From: CAYQCN01 sp964415975
GTDB taxonomy: Bacteria; Patescibacteriota; Saccharimonadia; QS-5-54-17
Direction: 5' to 3'
Length of the DNA stretch: 62,352 bases
Assembly: GCA_964415975.1 (NCBI GenBank)
Contig: CAYQCN010000002.1
Location: 1 to 62,352, forward strand
The position numbers were made by a program, and so were the translations under genes. Below are positions 8,781 to 17,216 of this stretch, piece by piece. The notes under the pieces were generated by a model. That model was not told the DNA's origin. It did not search any database and was given only the letters and a program-made list of their open reading frames with translations. Every line of letters begins with the position of its first letter. The stretch's first letter is position 1.

Positions 8781-9239
8781 TTGAAGCTATTGTGGCATTT
8801 GACAGTTAGAGCAGGCGTAGTTAGTTACTTGTGGATGTTTAAACCGCGACAACAGCGTATTCGTGGCCTTATAATTCACGAGCAGGATGTACTACTAGTT
8901 AAGCACGTAGGAGGCAAAAACCAGTGGACTTTACCCGGTGGCGGGATGCGTATTGATGAAAGCCCGGAAGATACGCTAAAGCGCGAGATATATGAAGAGC
9001 TAAATCTCGATATCAATATAGTTGGCGATATTGGCACAGCAGATGTTGATCGATATGGTGCACTTACTACTTACCACATACTGACGGCTAATACTATAAA
9101 AACTGTACTTAAGCCAGACCCAGTAGAGCTGCGCGAGGCAAGATGGTTTGACTTAAAAGCTCTGCCCGATGACTGCTCGGAATTAGTGCGGGTGGCTGCT
9201 GGAAAGTATTTGGATGAAAATGGTGCCGTAAAAGACTGA
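8781..9239 (+). CDS. Nudix hydrolase
   Basis: Hydrolyses a nucleoside diphosphate linked to another group; the substrate cannot be told from sequence. The Nudix box covers residues 54-76 of 152: GGMRIDE, seven residues, then REIYEE and LNL. The box's usual last Gly is Asn75. Before the domain is a hydrophobic N-terminal stretch (LLWHLTVRAGVVSYLWMF) that could associate with membrane. The TTG at 8781 is the longest start. An ATG at 8835 (MFKPRQ) removes this stretch and has TTGACA-N16-TTAGTT just upstream, so the true start is uncertain. It lies 14 nt after the helicase. Confidence 0.85.
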   Translation: MKLLWHLTVRAGVVSYLWMFKPRQQRIRGLIIHEQDVLLVKHVGGKNQWTLPGGGMRIDESPEDTLKREIYEELNLDINIVGDIGTADVDRYGALTTYHILTANTIKTVLKPDPVELREARWFDLKALPDDCSELVRVAAGKYLDENGAVKD

Positions 9240-9271
9240 AATTGAAGCTATGACCCTATTTAGGTTTGGTA

Positions 9272-9299
9272 TTGACATAAGGGCGAATATTGTTAAAAT
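9272..9299 (+). promoter_or_regulatory. Strong promoter upstream of the Rpf-like gene
   Basis: TTGACA, a 16-nt spacer ending in TGT, then TAAAAT (consensus -35 plus extended -10). The start point is near 9306, giving a leader of about 95 nt before the ATG at 9402. Confidence 0.7.
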
Positions 9300-9401
9300 A
9301 CTTTTGTGCTTAAATAAAAAGCATAATTCGATAGGTACTGTTCTACGTTTTATATAAGGGTATTAGCCCAGAGGAATAGCATTCTACATTTAATTTCGCT
9401 T

Positions 9402-10565
9402 ATGTCACCTAGTGTGTACGTAGCAAAATTATATCGAAACTTATTGTTGCTGTTGGTGGTAGCGGCAATATTGATGGTTACGGGGGTTGTGTCGGTATCG
9501 GCAGATAGCGAACGCTCAACTGTAGCTATTACTATATTTGCAGATGGCGAGACCTATGCGGTTACAACCGACGCTGAGACAGTCGGTGAAGTGCTTGAAC
9601 GTGCTGAGATTGAGGTAAATGATAAAGACTTAGTTGAGCCATCTCTCGATAGAGATATATCTAGTGATACTTTTGCTATCAATGTATATAGGTCTAGGCC
9701 AGTAATAGTAGTGGATGAAGACGGGGAGCGCGAGAAGCTTAAAACAGCCTATCGCAGCAAACGCAACATTGCAGAAGCGGCCGAGTCGTTTGATATTTAT
9801 GATGAAGATGAATTTAGCTCTGAGTTGATAACAGATTTCTTGAGCGCTGAATATGTAGGGTACCGTGTGCATATAGAACGTGCTACGCCAGTCAATTTAA
9901 TAACCAGTGGCGAACCATCTGAAGTGCGTACCCACGCTGAGACGGTTGCCGAACTGTTTGAAGATAAGGGGCTGGAAATAGGTGATGACGATGTAGTCGA
10001 GCCGGGCTTGGATGTTGCGATTGAGTCGGGCATGGATATAAAGTTGGTGCGCATTGGATATGAGACTATCACTGAGGAAGTTGAGCTAGAGCCAGAGACC
10101 GAAGAGATTCGAGACAACGATATGCCGGTTGGCCAGCGAGAAGTGGAAAATGCCGGTTCGCCTGGATTGGCATCCATAACTTATGACATCAAATATGAGG
10201 ATGGCGAAGAAGTGCGTCGTGAAGAGATAAATCGAGATGTAATTGAAGAGCCAGTGACAAGAGTAGTTGTGGTTGGCAATAAGACCAACTATGATGGTGG
10301 GCCGCTGAATGAAGAGCAGATGAATGCTTTGGGTTTCTGCGAAAGCGGGATGACCGCTGATAGAAATACAGGCAACGGATTTTACGGTGCATTCCAGTTT
10401 TTGCCAGCTACATGGAGGTCTGTGCATGATGGTCCGTACAACATGCCGCACGAGGCACCGTTAGCAGTCCAGAAAGAGGCTGTGCAAACACTGCTTTCGC
10501 GCTCAAGTATCTATACCCAGTTCCCTGCTTGTGCCCAGCAAATGCGCAGGGACGGCATTCTCTAG
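9402..10565 (+). CDS. Exported resuscitation-promoting-factor-like muralytic protein (DUF348 x3, G5, Rpf)
   Basis: 387 aa. Residues 13-33 are a hydrophobic export signal (LLLLLVVAAILMVTGVVSV). Three DUF348-type repeats follow (about 41-83, 92-140 and 155-205), recognisable by the recurring phrase VEPGLD or VEPSLD, then a G5 domain (about 214-292). The C-terminal 305-380 is a transglycosylase-like Rpf domain: ALGFCESGM with the likely catalytic Glu314, then NTGNGFYGAFQFLPATW. Cys313 and Cys377 could form the disulfide seen in Rpf proteins. The architecture matches actinobacterial RpfB. It should cleave peptidoglycan outside the cell, either the cell's own or that of a host. A strong promoter lies upstream. 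Confidence 0.9.
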   Translation: MSPSVYVAKLYRNLLLLLVVAAILMVTGVVSVSADSERSTVAITIFADGETYAVTTDAETVGEVLERAEIEVNDKDLVEPSLDRDISSDTFAINVYRSRPVIVVDEDGEREKLKTAYRSKRNIAEAAESFDIYDEDEFSSELITDFLSAEYVGYRVHIERATPVNLITSGEPSEVRTHAETVAELFEDKGLEIGDDDVVEPGLDVAIESGMDIKLVRIGYETITEEVELEPETEEIRDNDMPVGQREVENAGSPGLASITYDIKYEDGEEVRREEINRDVIEEPVTRVVVVGNKTNYDGGPLNEEQMNALGFCESGMTADRNTGNGFYGAFQFLPATWRSVHDGPYNMPHEAPLAVQKEAVQTLLSRSSIYTQFPACAQQMRRDGIL

Positions 10566-10608
10566 CAGTCAGAAAAACTTACAAACCTTACATGTTAAAA
10601 TAGTCCTC

Positions 10609-11049
10609 ATGCAGAGCTTTATTGCAGACAGCCATTACGTACTAGTTTTCCAAAAAGACGAACCTTTGATCGCCAATCTAGAAGGTTTCTGCGAGGCTCA
10701 TGAGATAACAGCTGGTTTTTTCCATGGTTTGGGAGGGGCTATGAGTGTGGAGCTTGGCTACTACCACTTGGATCGTAAAGAGTACGAATTTAATAAACTT
10801 GATGAAGTCTTAGAGATTGCTAGTTTGCATGGCAATGTAGCTCTAAAAGACGGAGAGCCTTTTGTTCATGCGCATGGAGTCTTTTCCGATGCAGAGCTTA
10901 AGACATATGCCGGCCATGTTAAGGAGCTGGTGGTAGGTGGTACATGTGAGATCCACTTGCAGGTATTTGATGCTAAGTGGCAACGTGAAAAAGATGATGC
11001 AACTGGATTGTCGTTAATGAGCTTGCAACGTGAGCGACATACCAAATAA
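10609..11049 (+). CDS. PPC (DUF296) domain protein
   Basis: 146 aa from the ATG at 10609. TGT-TAAAAT ends 7 nt before this codon, which favours it over longer frames into the Rpf-like gene. The whole chain is one PPC/DUF296 domain (the fold found with AT-hooks in plants and standing alone in bacteria). His87 and His89 in FVHAHG and His103 in AGHV are the conserved putative metal ligands. Stand-alone bacterial members have no settled function; DNA binding or a metal-dependent role has been suggested. The 3' end overlaps rsmA by 20 nt. Confidence 0.88.
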   Translation: MQSFIADSHYVLVFQKDEPLIANLEGFCEAHEITAGFFHGLGGAMSVELGYYHLDRKEYEFNKLDEVLEIASLHGNVALKDGEPFVHAHGVFSDAELKTYAGHVKELVVGGTCEIHLQVFDAKWQREKDDATGLSLMSLQRERHTK

Positions 11050-11818
11050 AGCACTCGGTCAGCACTGGTTGTTTGATCGGCCGACTTTAGATCGTATTGC
11101 AGGGCTGGCAGATTTAAGCTCAAAAGATACGGTGCTAGAGATTGGTCCGGGTCTTGGTAGCCTGACAGAAGTGCTATGTGAGCGGGCCGGTAATGTAGTA
11201 GCGATAGAGGCAGATCCAAGCCTGGCTGAAAGCTTAAGCTCCAGGGTGAGACATGGCAACTTAGAAGTAGTAAGCGAGGACATATTACAGTATGATCTGA
11301 GGCTTATGCCTAAAGACTACAAAGTAGTTGCCAATGTACCCTACTATATTAGTTCGCAGATATTGCGACGTCTTTGGGGTGGTGTGGCGCCTCCGGCTTT
11401 AGCAGTCTTGTTGCTGCAAAAAGAAGTAGCTGAGCGAGTAGCGGCCGGACCTGGCGATATGTCAATATTGGCATTTAGTGTGCAATATTATGCAGATGTG
11501 AGCTTAGGCGATACAGTACTAAAAGAACTATTCGAGCCGGCGCCACAAGTTGATTCGGTGATCTTGCAGATGAAAAAGCGCCAGCACCCATACTTTGAGG
11601 CCGATGAACAGCAACTCTTCCGAATAGTGAAGGCCGGCTTCGGTGAACGGCGCAAAAAACTAGCCAATGCACTGGCCGGTGGGCTGCAGCTCGATAAAGA
11701 AACGTCTCAGCAATTAGTAGCAGACGCTGGGCTTGATGTTAATGTACGCGCTCAAGAGCTGTCTATGCAGCAATGGCAAGAACTGTATCATGCGTGGTAT
11801 CATCAAATTGATAAGTAG
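11030..11818 (+). CDS. rsmA: 16S rRNA dimethyladenosine transferase RsmA/KsgA
   Basis: Dimethylates two adjacent adenines in helix 45 near the 3' end of 16S rRNA using S-adenosylmethionine. 262 aa, GTG start. KALGQHWL at the N-terminus matches the family's typical KxLGQhFL. The SAM-binding motif is LEIGPGLGSLTE (36-47), with acidic Glu60 for the ribose. Motif IV is NVPYYI (102-107) where many members have NLPYNI. The gene begins inside the PPC gene, so the pair is likely translated together. Confidence 0.95.
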   Translation: MSDIPNKALGQHWLFDRPTLDRIAGLADLSSKDTVLEIGPGLGSLTEVLCERAGNVVAIEADPSLAESLSSRVRHGNLEVVSEDILQYDLRLMPKDYKVVANVPYYISSQILRRLWGGVAPPALAVLLLQKEVAERVAAGPGDMSILAFSVQYYADVSLGDTVLKELFEPAPQVDSVILQMKKRQHPYFEADEQQLFRIVKAGFGERRKKLANALAGGLQLDKETSQQLVADAGLDVNVRAQELSMQQWQELYHAWYHQIDK

Positions 11819-11832
11819 TAAGCTGAAACAAC

Positions 11833-11838
11833 TATAAT
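11833..11838 (+). promoter_or_regulatory. -10 box of the GNAT-MerR gene (leaderless)
   Basis: A perfect TATAAT ends 8 nt before the ATG at 11847. No Shine-Dalgarno site lies between, so the message should be leaderless or start with 1-2 extra bases. Confidence 0.6.
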
Positions 11839-11846
11839 TCATTTTT

Positions 11847-12596
11847 ATGCAGGCTACCCTAGCAACAACCGAAGACATAATAGGCATCGTCTATGTACAG
11901 GCTACGACTTGGATTGCCACTTATCAGAGTGATAAATATGACATTCTAGAGTCTGACCTACGGGCAATTGACTGGCATGGCAAAATACCAGCTTGGCAGC
12001 ACATGGTGAAGAGCAGTGATTACAATGTGTATGTCGTTAAGTCTAGCGATGGCAGCGTGCATGGCTTTGCGTCTTTGATGTGTGATGCTGAGGAGGAAAG
12101 CAAGCTGCAGGATATGTATGTCTTACCCGAGTTCCAATCTAGAGGCATCGGAAGTGAGTTGATGCAAAGAATACTTGCTGATACCGACGTACCGATAAGT
12201 TTGCACGTAGCTGATTACAATAAGCAGGCGATAGGTTTTTATGATTCGTTTGGGTTTGTTAGCACTGGCGGGGTGAGTCAGTATAAGCTGCCTAATGACA
12301 AAACTATACCCACTATCGAGATGCGCTACAGACCAAATTTCACTGAGCCTGAGGAGACTACTCAAGAACCGCAGCTTGTCAGCAGGGCTAAGTTGGCGCA
12401 TATGCTCAATGAGCGTGAGAGCACTATCAAGTGGTATGTAGAGCTGGGGTTGCTGCCCTTTGAGCAGGCAGGCGAGGGGTTGCGCAGATATTTTGATGTC
12501 GAGGTTGCCCGTGATAGATATGGGCAGATTAAGCATTTGCAATCTATGGGCTATTCTCTTGAGGATATAGCAGATTATTGGCAATCTAGTGAATAG
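11847..12596 (+). CDS. GNAT acetyltransferase fused to a MerR-type DNA-binding domain
   Basis: 249 aa with two domains. Residues 1-160 are a GNAT fold, with the acetyl-CoA loop QSRGIGSEL (97-105) after the strand LQDMYVLP and the C-terminal part ADYNKQAIGFYDSFGF. After an acidic linker, residues 178-246 form a winged helix like MerR: RESTIKWYVELGLLP, GLRRYFDVEVARDRY and LQSMGYSLEDI. The DNA-binding half is C-terminal, unlike classical MerR regulators, and the sensing half is an acyltransferase. It may couple acetyl-CoA or a small substrate to transcription. The target is unknown. Confidence 0.85.
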   Translation: MQATLATTEDIIGIVYVQATTWIATYQSDKYDILESDLRAIDWHGKIPAWQHMVKSSDYNVYVVKSSDGSVHGFASLMCDAEEESKLQDMYVLPEFQSRGIGSELMQRILADTDVPISLHVADYNKQAIGFYDSFGFVSTGGVSQYKLPNDKTIPTIEMRYRPNFTEPEETTQEPQLVSRAKLAHMLNERESTIKWYVELGLLPFEQAGEGLRRYFDVEVARDRYGQIKHLQSMGYSLEDIADYWQSSE

Positions 12597-12613
12597 GTGT
12601 AGTATTAAAGGTA

Positions 12614-14362
12614 ATGCTTATACGTGCTGTCTTTTTTGGCATAACCATATCCGTCTTTGCTTGGCTGAGCAGCCCAACTGTAGCTGCCGGTTCGCCCTTA
12701 GTTAATACCAGGGTGGTTATAGACGACCCAGACGGCCTGGCCGAAGTCAGTCACAGTTTTGACTTGAGTGACTTGCAGACAGCAGAGTTTTATTTGCTGG
12801 GCGAAGATGTTGAAGATCTTCACATAACAGATGAAAGCGGAGAAGAGCTGTCATTAGAGTATGATACCCGCTCCTCATGGACTGGAGGTCATAATTCATC
12901 GCACAAGGTCATCTCTGCAGACGGGTTGCATGGAGAAGAAATAGTTATCCAGTACAAGACCAACGACATCTTGCACAGTGATGGTGAGAATATGAGGACG
13001 ATCGTAGCCAATCTCGATGGCGGGCTAGGGATTGATTGGGAACTGGATGTATTGCTGCATGACGATTTGCGCTCTATCAACTACCAACCCACCTTAAAAG
13101 ATGTAGCTAGAATTGGTGATTATAGGCGGTTTACTTTCAGTAGCCAAGATTATCAGCGACCGATAATTGGCCTATCGGCGTCGACTGGCCAGAAGTTTGA
13201 GCTTAGTCAATCAGTTGGGCTGCCGAGTCCAATTTTGCGGCCTCGTGAATATGGCGTGTTTATTCCTAGTGACACCCACAGCCAGACTGCCTATATATTC
13301 GACGGATCAATACCTGAGAATGTCTATGGATTTGTAGACAGGCTCGGGAATGTAATGCTCAATAAGCGAGTCTGGCGACCTGGATCTACTGAGCTGGAGA
13401 TAAAGTCTATAGTGAGGGTCGAGCATCTTCGCTATGACCCTTCTTCTGCTGGCGGCATAGACGAAGAGATAGAGGGTAAAGATATATATCTCGACTCTGA
13501 TCGTTATTGGCCGACAGATGGTGAAATAGCAAATCGTGGCTCTAGTTTGGTTGAAGGTTCTGAAACTAGCTGGGAAGCGGTGCGTTTGTTGCACGATTGG
13601 GTTAAAGACAATATAGAGTTTGATTTTGAAAGTAGCTCTCGAGTGTCTGCTGATGAAATTTTGGAAGCAGAGTCTGGCAATGCTCAGAGTGTTGCCGATT
13701 TATTGGTAGCCCTTTTGCGCAGTCAGGACATACCGGCTCGAGTAGTCAAAGGTGCGGTCACCGATGGCGCTGGAGTCGGAAGCGACGGCAGTCACACTTG
13801 GGTAGAGGCATATGTATCTGGAGTGGGGTGGGTCATGCTAGACCCTTTATGGGCAGATATATTCGACAGTTTTGGCTACATTACTTCGGACCGAGTAGCT
13901 GTAGCTCGTATAGCAAATGAAGATCAATACAGGGAGTATAAGCGCTACGAATCTAAATACAGTATGGAGCTAGATAACGAGTCATGGCCACAGGAAGATG
14001 CTGTATTAGAGTCGAGTGTAGTGCAATATGCGGTTGTGCCGGGAGTGTTTTATGAGCGCAAGTTTATAATCAATAAAAGCGGATGGGTGGTAGACGATGT
14101 GGCATGGGAGGATGAAGATATTAGCGGCTCGTTAGCGCCCTGGATGCGAACTAGCTTAGGCAGCGGTTGGAGCTTTGGCTTTGATGTTAGCCGACTCAAT
14201 GTCAGCGTAGATGATGAGCCAGTGGCTTTTACCCACTCTAGGTCTTGGTGGCCATTTATAATATTTTTGACAGTCGCTATTACTGTCGGCATGATACAAT
14301 TTTACAGATATCGTATAAGACACTACTTAAGGAGACGTACCAATGGCCAAATTTTTTCTTAG
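12614..14362 (+). CDS. Membrane-anchored transglutaminase-fold protein lacking the catalytic Cys
   Basis: 582 aa. A signal peptide occupies about 1-25 and a C-terminal span (FIIFLTVAITVGMIQFY) about 548-565, with a basic cytoplasmic tail, so most of the chain is outside. Residues 320-415 are a transglutaminase-like core: IPARVVKG, His394 in SHTWVEAY, and Asp410 in GWVMLDP. The position expected for the nucleophilic Cys (GxC...AxL) reads G355-N-A357-Q-S-V-A, so Ala replaces it. It is probably a binding or scaffolding pseudo-enzyme. TAGTAT sits 8 nt before the ATG. The 3' end overlaps metG by 20 nt. Confidence 0.85.
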   Translation: MLIRAVFFGITISVFAWLSSPTVAAGSPLVNTRVVIDDPDGLAEVSHSFDLSDLQTAEFYLLGEDVEDLHITDESGEELSLEYDTRSSWTGGHNSSHKVISADGLHGEEIVIQYKTNDILHSDGENMRTIVANLDGGLGIDWELDVLLHDDLRSINYQPTLKDVARIGDYRRFTFSSQDYQRPIIGLSASTGQKFELSQSVGLPSPILRPREYGVFIPSDTHSQTAYIFDGSIPENVYGFVDRLGNVMLNKRVWRPGSTELEIKSIVRVEHLRYDPSSAGGIDEEIEGKDIYLDSDRYWPTDGEIANRGSSLVEGSETSWEAVRLLHDWVKDNIEFDFESSSRVSADEILEAESGNAQSVADLLVALLRSQDIPARVVKGAVTDGAGVGSDGSHTWVEAYVSGVGWVMLDPLWADIFDSFGYITSDRVAVARIANEDQYREYKRYESKYSMELDNESWPQEDAVLESSVVQYAVVPGVFYERKFIINKSGWVVDDVAWEDEDISGSLAPWMRTSLGSGWSFGFDVSRLNVSVDDEPVAFTHSRSWWPFIIFLTVAITVGMIQFYRYRIRHYLRRRTNGQIFS

Positions 14363-15773
14363 TACGCCTATCTACTACATCAATGATCAGGCTCACATTG
14401 GCACTGCCTACACTACTATAGCGGCCGATGTTATGGCTAGGTATAGGCGCGCTCAAGGTGATGAAGTGCTATTTACAACAGGCACTGATGAAAATAGCCA
14501 AAAAACCGTCAAGGCAGCCGAGGAGGCTGGTCAAGATTTGGGTGAGTATGTCGATAAAATGGCAAAAGAATGGAAGCAGACTTTTGATGAGCTAGATATT
14601 AGCTATAGTCAGTTCGTTCGCACCACCGAAGAGCGACACCAGAAGTCGGTCTATGCCTTGCTTGAGAGCATACGCGATAAAGGCGATATTTACCAAGGTG
14701 TATACGAGGGATTATATTGTTCTGGCTGTGAAGATTTTGTAAAGCAGTCCGAACTGATAGATGGAAAGTGCGCCGAACACGATCGGCAGCCTCAGGCGTT
14801 GAAAGAGAATAACTACTTCTTCAAATTAAGCCAATATCAAGACAAGCTGCTCAGTTACATCGAAGAGCACCCAGATTTTATACAACCAGACTCCAGACGT
14901 CATGAGGTTAAGGCCTTTATAGAAAGAGGTCTAGAAGATATTAGTATTACCAGGGAAGGACAAGAATGGGGCATACCTTACCCTTTTGACTCCGAGCATA
15001 CGATATATGTCTGGGCTGAGGCGCTGATTAATTATCTGACAGTAACAGGTTACCCGGGAGAAGATTACAAAGAATGGTGGCCGGTCGATGTGCATTTGGT
15101 TGGCAAAGGAATTATTAAGTTTCACTGCATAATCTGGCCGGCCATGCTGATGAGTGCTGGACTTGAGATGCCGAAGCAGATCTTTGCTCACGGACATCTA
15201 AACTTAGCCGGCAAAAAGATGTCTAAGTCACTAGGTAATATTATCGGGCCTAGGGAGATGATGGACAATTATGGTGTTGATGCGACGCGTTATTTACTTT
15301 TGCGAGATACTCCTTTTGGCCAAGACGGCGATGTTACTAGGGACAGATTTCATGATGTATATGTCAGCGAGTTAGCAGATGATCTAGGTAACTTAGTCAG
15401 TCGAGTGAGTGCAATGCTCAAGAAATATTGCAATGGCATGATTGGCCCTATTTCCGATCCGGCCCATGACACCTCTAGATATCACCGGGCAATGGACGAG
15501 TGGAGGCTGGATACAGCTCTGCACGTTGTATCGGAGTTCGTAAAAGACCTCAATCTTTACATTGAGGAACAGAAGCCTTGGGAGGTAGCAAAAACTGACA
15601 ACGAACATGTGAGAGATATACTTTCTTACCTATCAAGCAATCTAGTAGAAGTGGCGGGGCTTTTAGCCCCATTTATGCCGCAGACTGCAGAGAGGATAGA
15701 GGGTGCTTTTGGCGGTGACCAGCTACAAGAACTAGAGGGCCCATTGTTCCCCAAAGAGCATGCAACTGATTGA
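14343..15773 (+). CDS. metG: Methionyl-tRNA synthetase
   Basis: Charges tRNA-Met. 476 aa, starting at an ATG with a clear AAGGAG ribosome site inside the previous gene. The class I signatures are AHIG (17-20) in the N-terminal fold and KMSKS in GKKMSKSLGN. A CSGC pair and a later Cys/His mark the knuckle inserted in the connective domain. The length shows no C-terminal EMAP-type tRNA-binding extension, so it is the short, probably monomeric form. It overlaps tatD by 14 nt, an order found in many bacteria. Confidence 0.96.
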   Translation: MAKFFLSTPIYYINDQAHIGTAYTTIAADVMARYRRAQGDEVLFTTGTDENSQKTVKAAEEAGQDLGEYVDKMAKEWKQTFDELDISYSQFVRTTEERHQKSVYALLESIRDKGDIYQGVYEGLYCSGCEDFVKQSELIDGKCAEHDRQPQALKENNYFFKLSQYQDKLLSYIEEHPDFIQPDSRRHEVKAFIERGLEDISITREGQEWGIPYPFDSEHTIYVWAEALINYLTVTGYPGEDYKEWWPVDVHLVGKGIIKFHCIIWPAMLMSAGLEMPKQIFAHGHLNLAGKKMSKSLGNIIGPREMMDNYGVDATRYLLLRDTPFGQDGDVTRDRFHDVYVSELADDLGNLVSRVSAMLKKYCNGMIGPISDPAHDTSRYHRAMDEWRLDTALHVVSEFVKDLNLYIEEQKPWEVAKTDNEHVRDILSYLSSNLVEVAGLLAPFMPQTAERIEGAFGGDQLQELEGPLFPKEHATD

Positions 15774-16515
15774 TACGCACACCCATCCGCATATGCAAGG
15801 GTATAAGCTCTCTTCTAGTGATTTTTTTCAAAAGACCAGAAAAGAAGGGGTCGGTGATATAGTCTGTATCGGTACAGATAGCGGTGATAGTCATAGGGCT
15901 ATAGAGTTTGCTAGGCGGCATAACACATGGGCTAGTGTAGGATTGCACCCCCATGACGCTTCTCGGCACCATGAAGATTTTCTAAGTATTAAGCAGCTTT
16001 TGCCTGATGAGAGAGTAGTGGCTATAGGTGAGTGCGGGCTGGATTATCATTATCTAAACTCTACTAAAGAAGAGCAAAAAGAAGCATTGCATGCGCAGAT
16101 AAACTTGGCCAAGCAGTACAATTTACCACTCGTATTCCATATTAGAGAGGCTTTTGATGACTTCTTTGCTATATTCGATATGCATAAAGGTATCAATGGA
16201 GTTGTACACTCATTTACTGCGGATATCGCTACTATGGAGGCTTGCATACAGCGTGGCTTGATGATTGGTGTAAACGGTATAGCGACATTTGCCAAAGACC
16301 CAAGCCTTACAAACGCACTAGTAAGTTTGCCGCTGGACAGTCTAGTCCTGGAAACAGATGCTCCCTTCTTGACCCCTGAACCATATCGTGGTACTATTAA
16401 CCATTCGGGCAACACCCGTGTAGTGGCAGAGTATATTGCAAAAATAAGAGGCGAATCATTTGACATGATAGCCGAAACTACTACACAAAACGCCCGTCGA
16501 TTATTTTCTATATGA
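15760..16515 (+). CDS. tatD: TatD-family metal-dependent deoxyribonuclease
   Basis: A TIM-barrel hydrolase; family members show 3'-5' exonuclease or D-aminoacyl-tRNA hydrolase activity. 251 aa. The metal ligands are visible: His7 and His9 in DTHTHPH, Glu in GECGLDYH, His in FHIRE, His in VHSFTA and Asp in ETDAPFL. The gene starts 14 nt inside metG and overlaps the following small gene by 4 nt. Confidence 0.94.
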   Translation: MQLIDTHTHPHMQGYKLSSSDFFQKTRKEGVGDIVCIGTDSGDSHRAIEFARRHNTWASVGLHPHDASRHHEDFLSIKQLLPDERVVAIGECGLDYHYLNSTKEEQKEALHAQINLAKQYNLPLVFHIREAFDDFFAIFDMHKGINGVVHSFTADIATMEACIQRGLMIGVNGIATFAKDPSLTNALVSLPLDSLVLETDAPFLTPEPYRGTINHSGNTRVVAEYIAKIRGESFDMIAETTTQNARRLFSI

Positions 16516-16829
16516 ATCAACAACACAATCCACACGAGTTTCCAGTACCCGAACAGTTCCGTGGCCAGTTTCAGACTGGAGCTAGGGATGAAGGTCAAGA
16601 CGTCGGCTCCAAGGCAGCTGGGAGCGAAGGCGCATCCGCTATAGATATGGCTAGATGGGCAGTTGCAGAGGCTGTCGGTCCAGATAGCTTAGGTGGCTCA
16701 ACAGAGTCAATGCATCAAGAATCAGGCGCTAAAGAGGTTACTCCAAGCAGCCCGGAAGCTACTGTAGGTCGTGTTTATTCTATCGGTCAGGAGCTAGACA
16801 GACTGCGTAACCGTATGCTAGAAGGTTAA
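16512..16829 (+). CDS. Small hypothetical protein
   Basis: 105 aa, beginning at an ATGA overlap with tatD. It is polar, rich in Gln, Glu, Gly and Ser, without membrane segment or signal, and is probably largely disordered. The C-terminal helix YSIGQELDRLRNRML is the only part that looks ordered. I recognise no family. It is probably translated by coupling to tatD. Confidence 0.7.
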   Translation: MNQQHNPHEFPVPEQFRGQFQTGARDEGQDVGSKAAGSEGASAIDMARWAVAEAVGPDSLGGSTESMHQESGAKEVTPSSPEATVGRVYSIGQELDRLRNRMLEG

Positions 16830-16834
16830 ATCTG

Positions 16835-17209
16835 ATGGGTGTTAGCAATCACTTCACCGCACTAGCCGGCCTTAATCGCTTCTTCAGCAAGAAGTTGAGT
16901 CGTAATGGATTGATTCAAAAAGAGATTAAATCTACAAGCGACATATTCCCACAAGAGCAAGGTCACAAGTATGATTTCTTTTACTATGGATATATAGATG
17001 ATGATACACAAGAGTGGGTATTTCATGATTGGCAAAAACCTGGCAAGGATTGGCAGGTATCGACTGTAAGATATTTAGTAAAACCGGATAGAGTATATAG
17101 AGCAACGGAAGGTTCATCATACCAAGAGATTGGCGGTGTAGAGCTAGAGCGTTTTGAGCGGGCCGTAATGCGATATTACAATCGAGTAGCTGAAACAATT
17201 TATAATTAG
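16835..17209 (+). CDS. Hypothetical protein
   Basis: 124 aa, 5 nt after the previous gene. It is a compact soluble protein rich in aromatic residues (FFYYGYIDDDTQEWVFHDW), mostly beta-type in the middle with a C-terminal helix (ERFERAVMRYYNRV). No family recognised. It lies between tatD and the cysteine desulfurase in the same orientation and is probably in the same operon. Confidence 0.72.
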   Translation: MGVSNHFTALAGLNRFFSKKLSRNGLIQKEIKSTSDIFPQEQGHKYDFFYYGYIDDDTQEWVFHDWQKPGKDWQVSTVRYLVKPDRVYRATEGSSYQEIGGVELERFERAVMRYYNRVAETIYN

Positions 17210-17216
17210 AGATATT

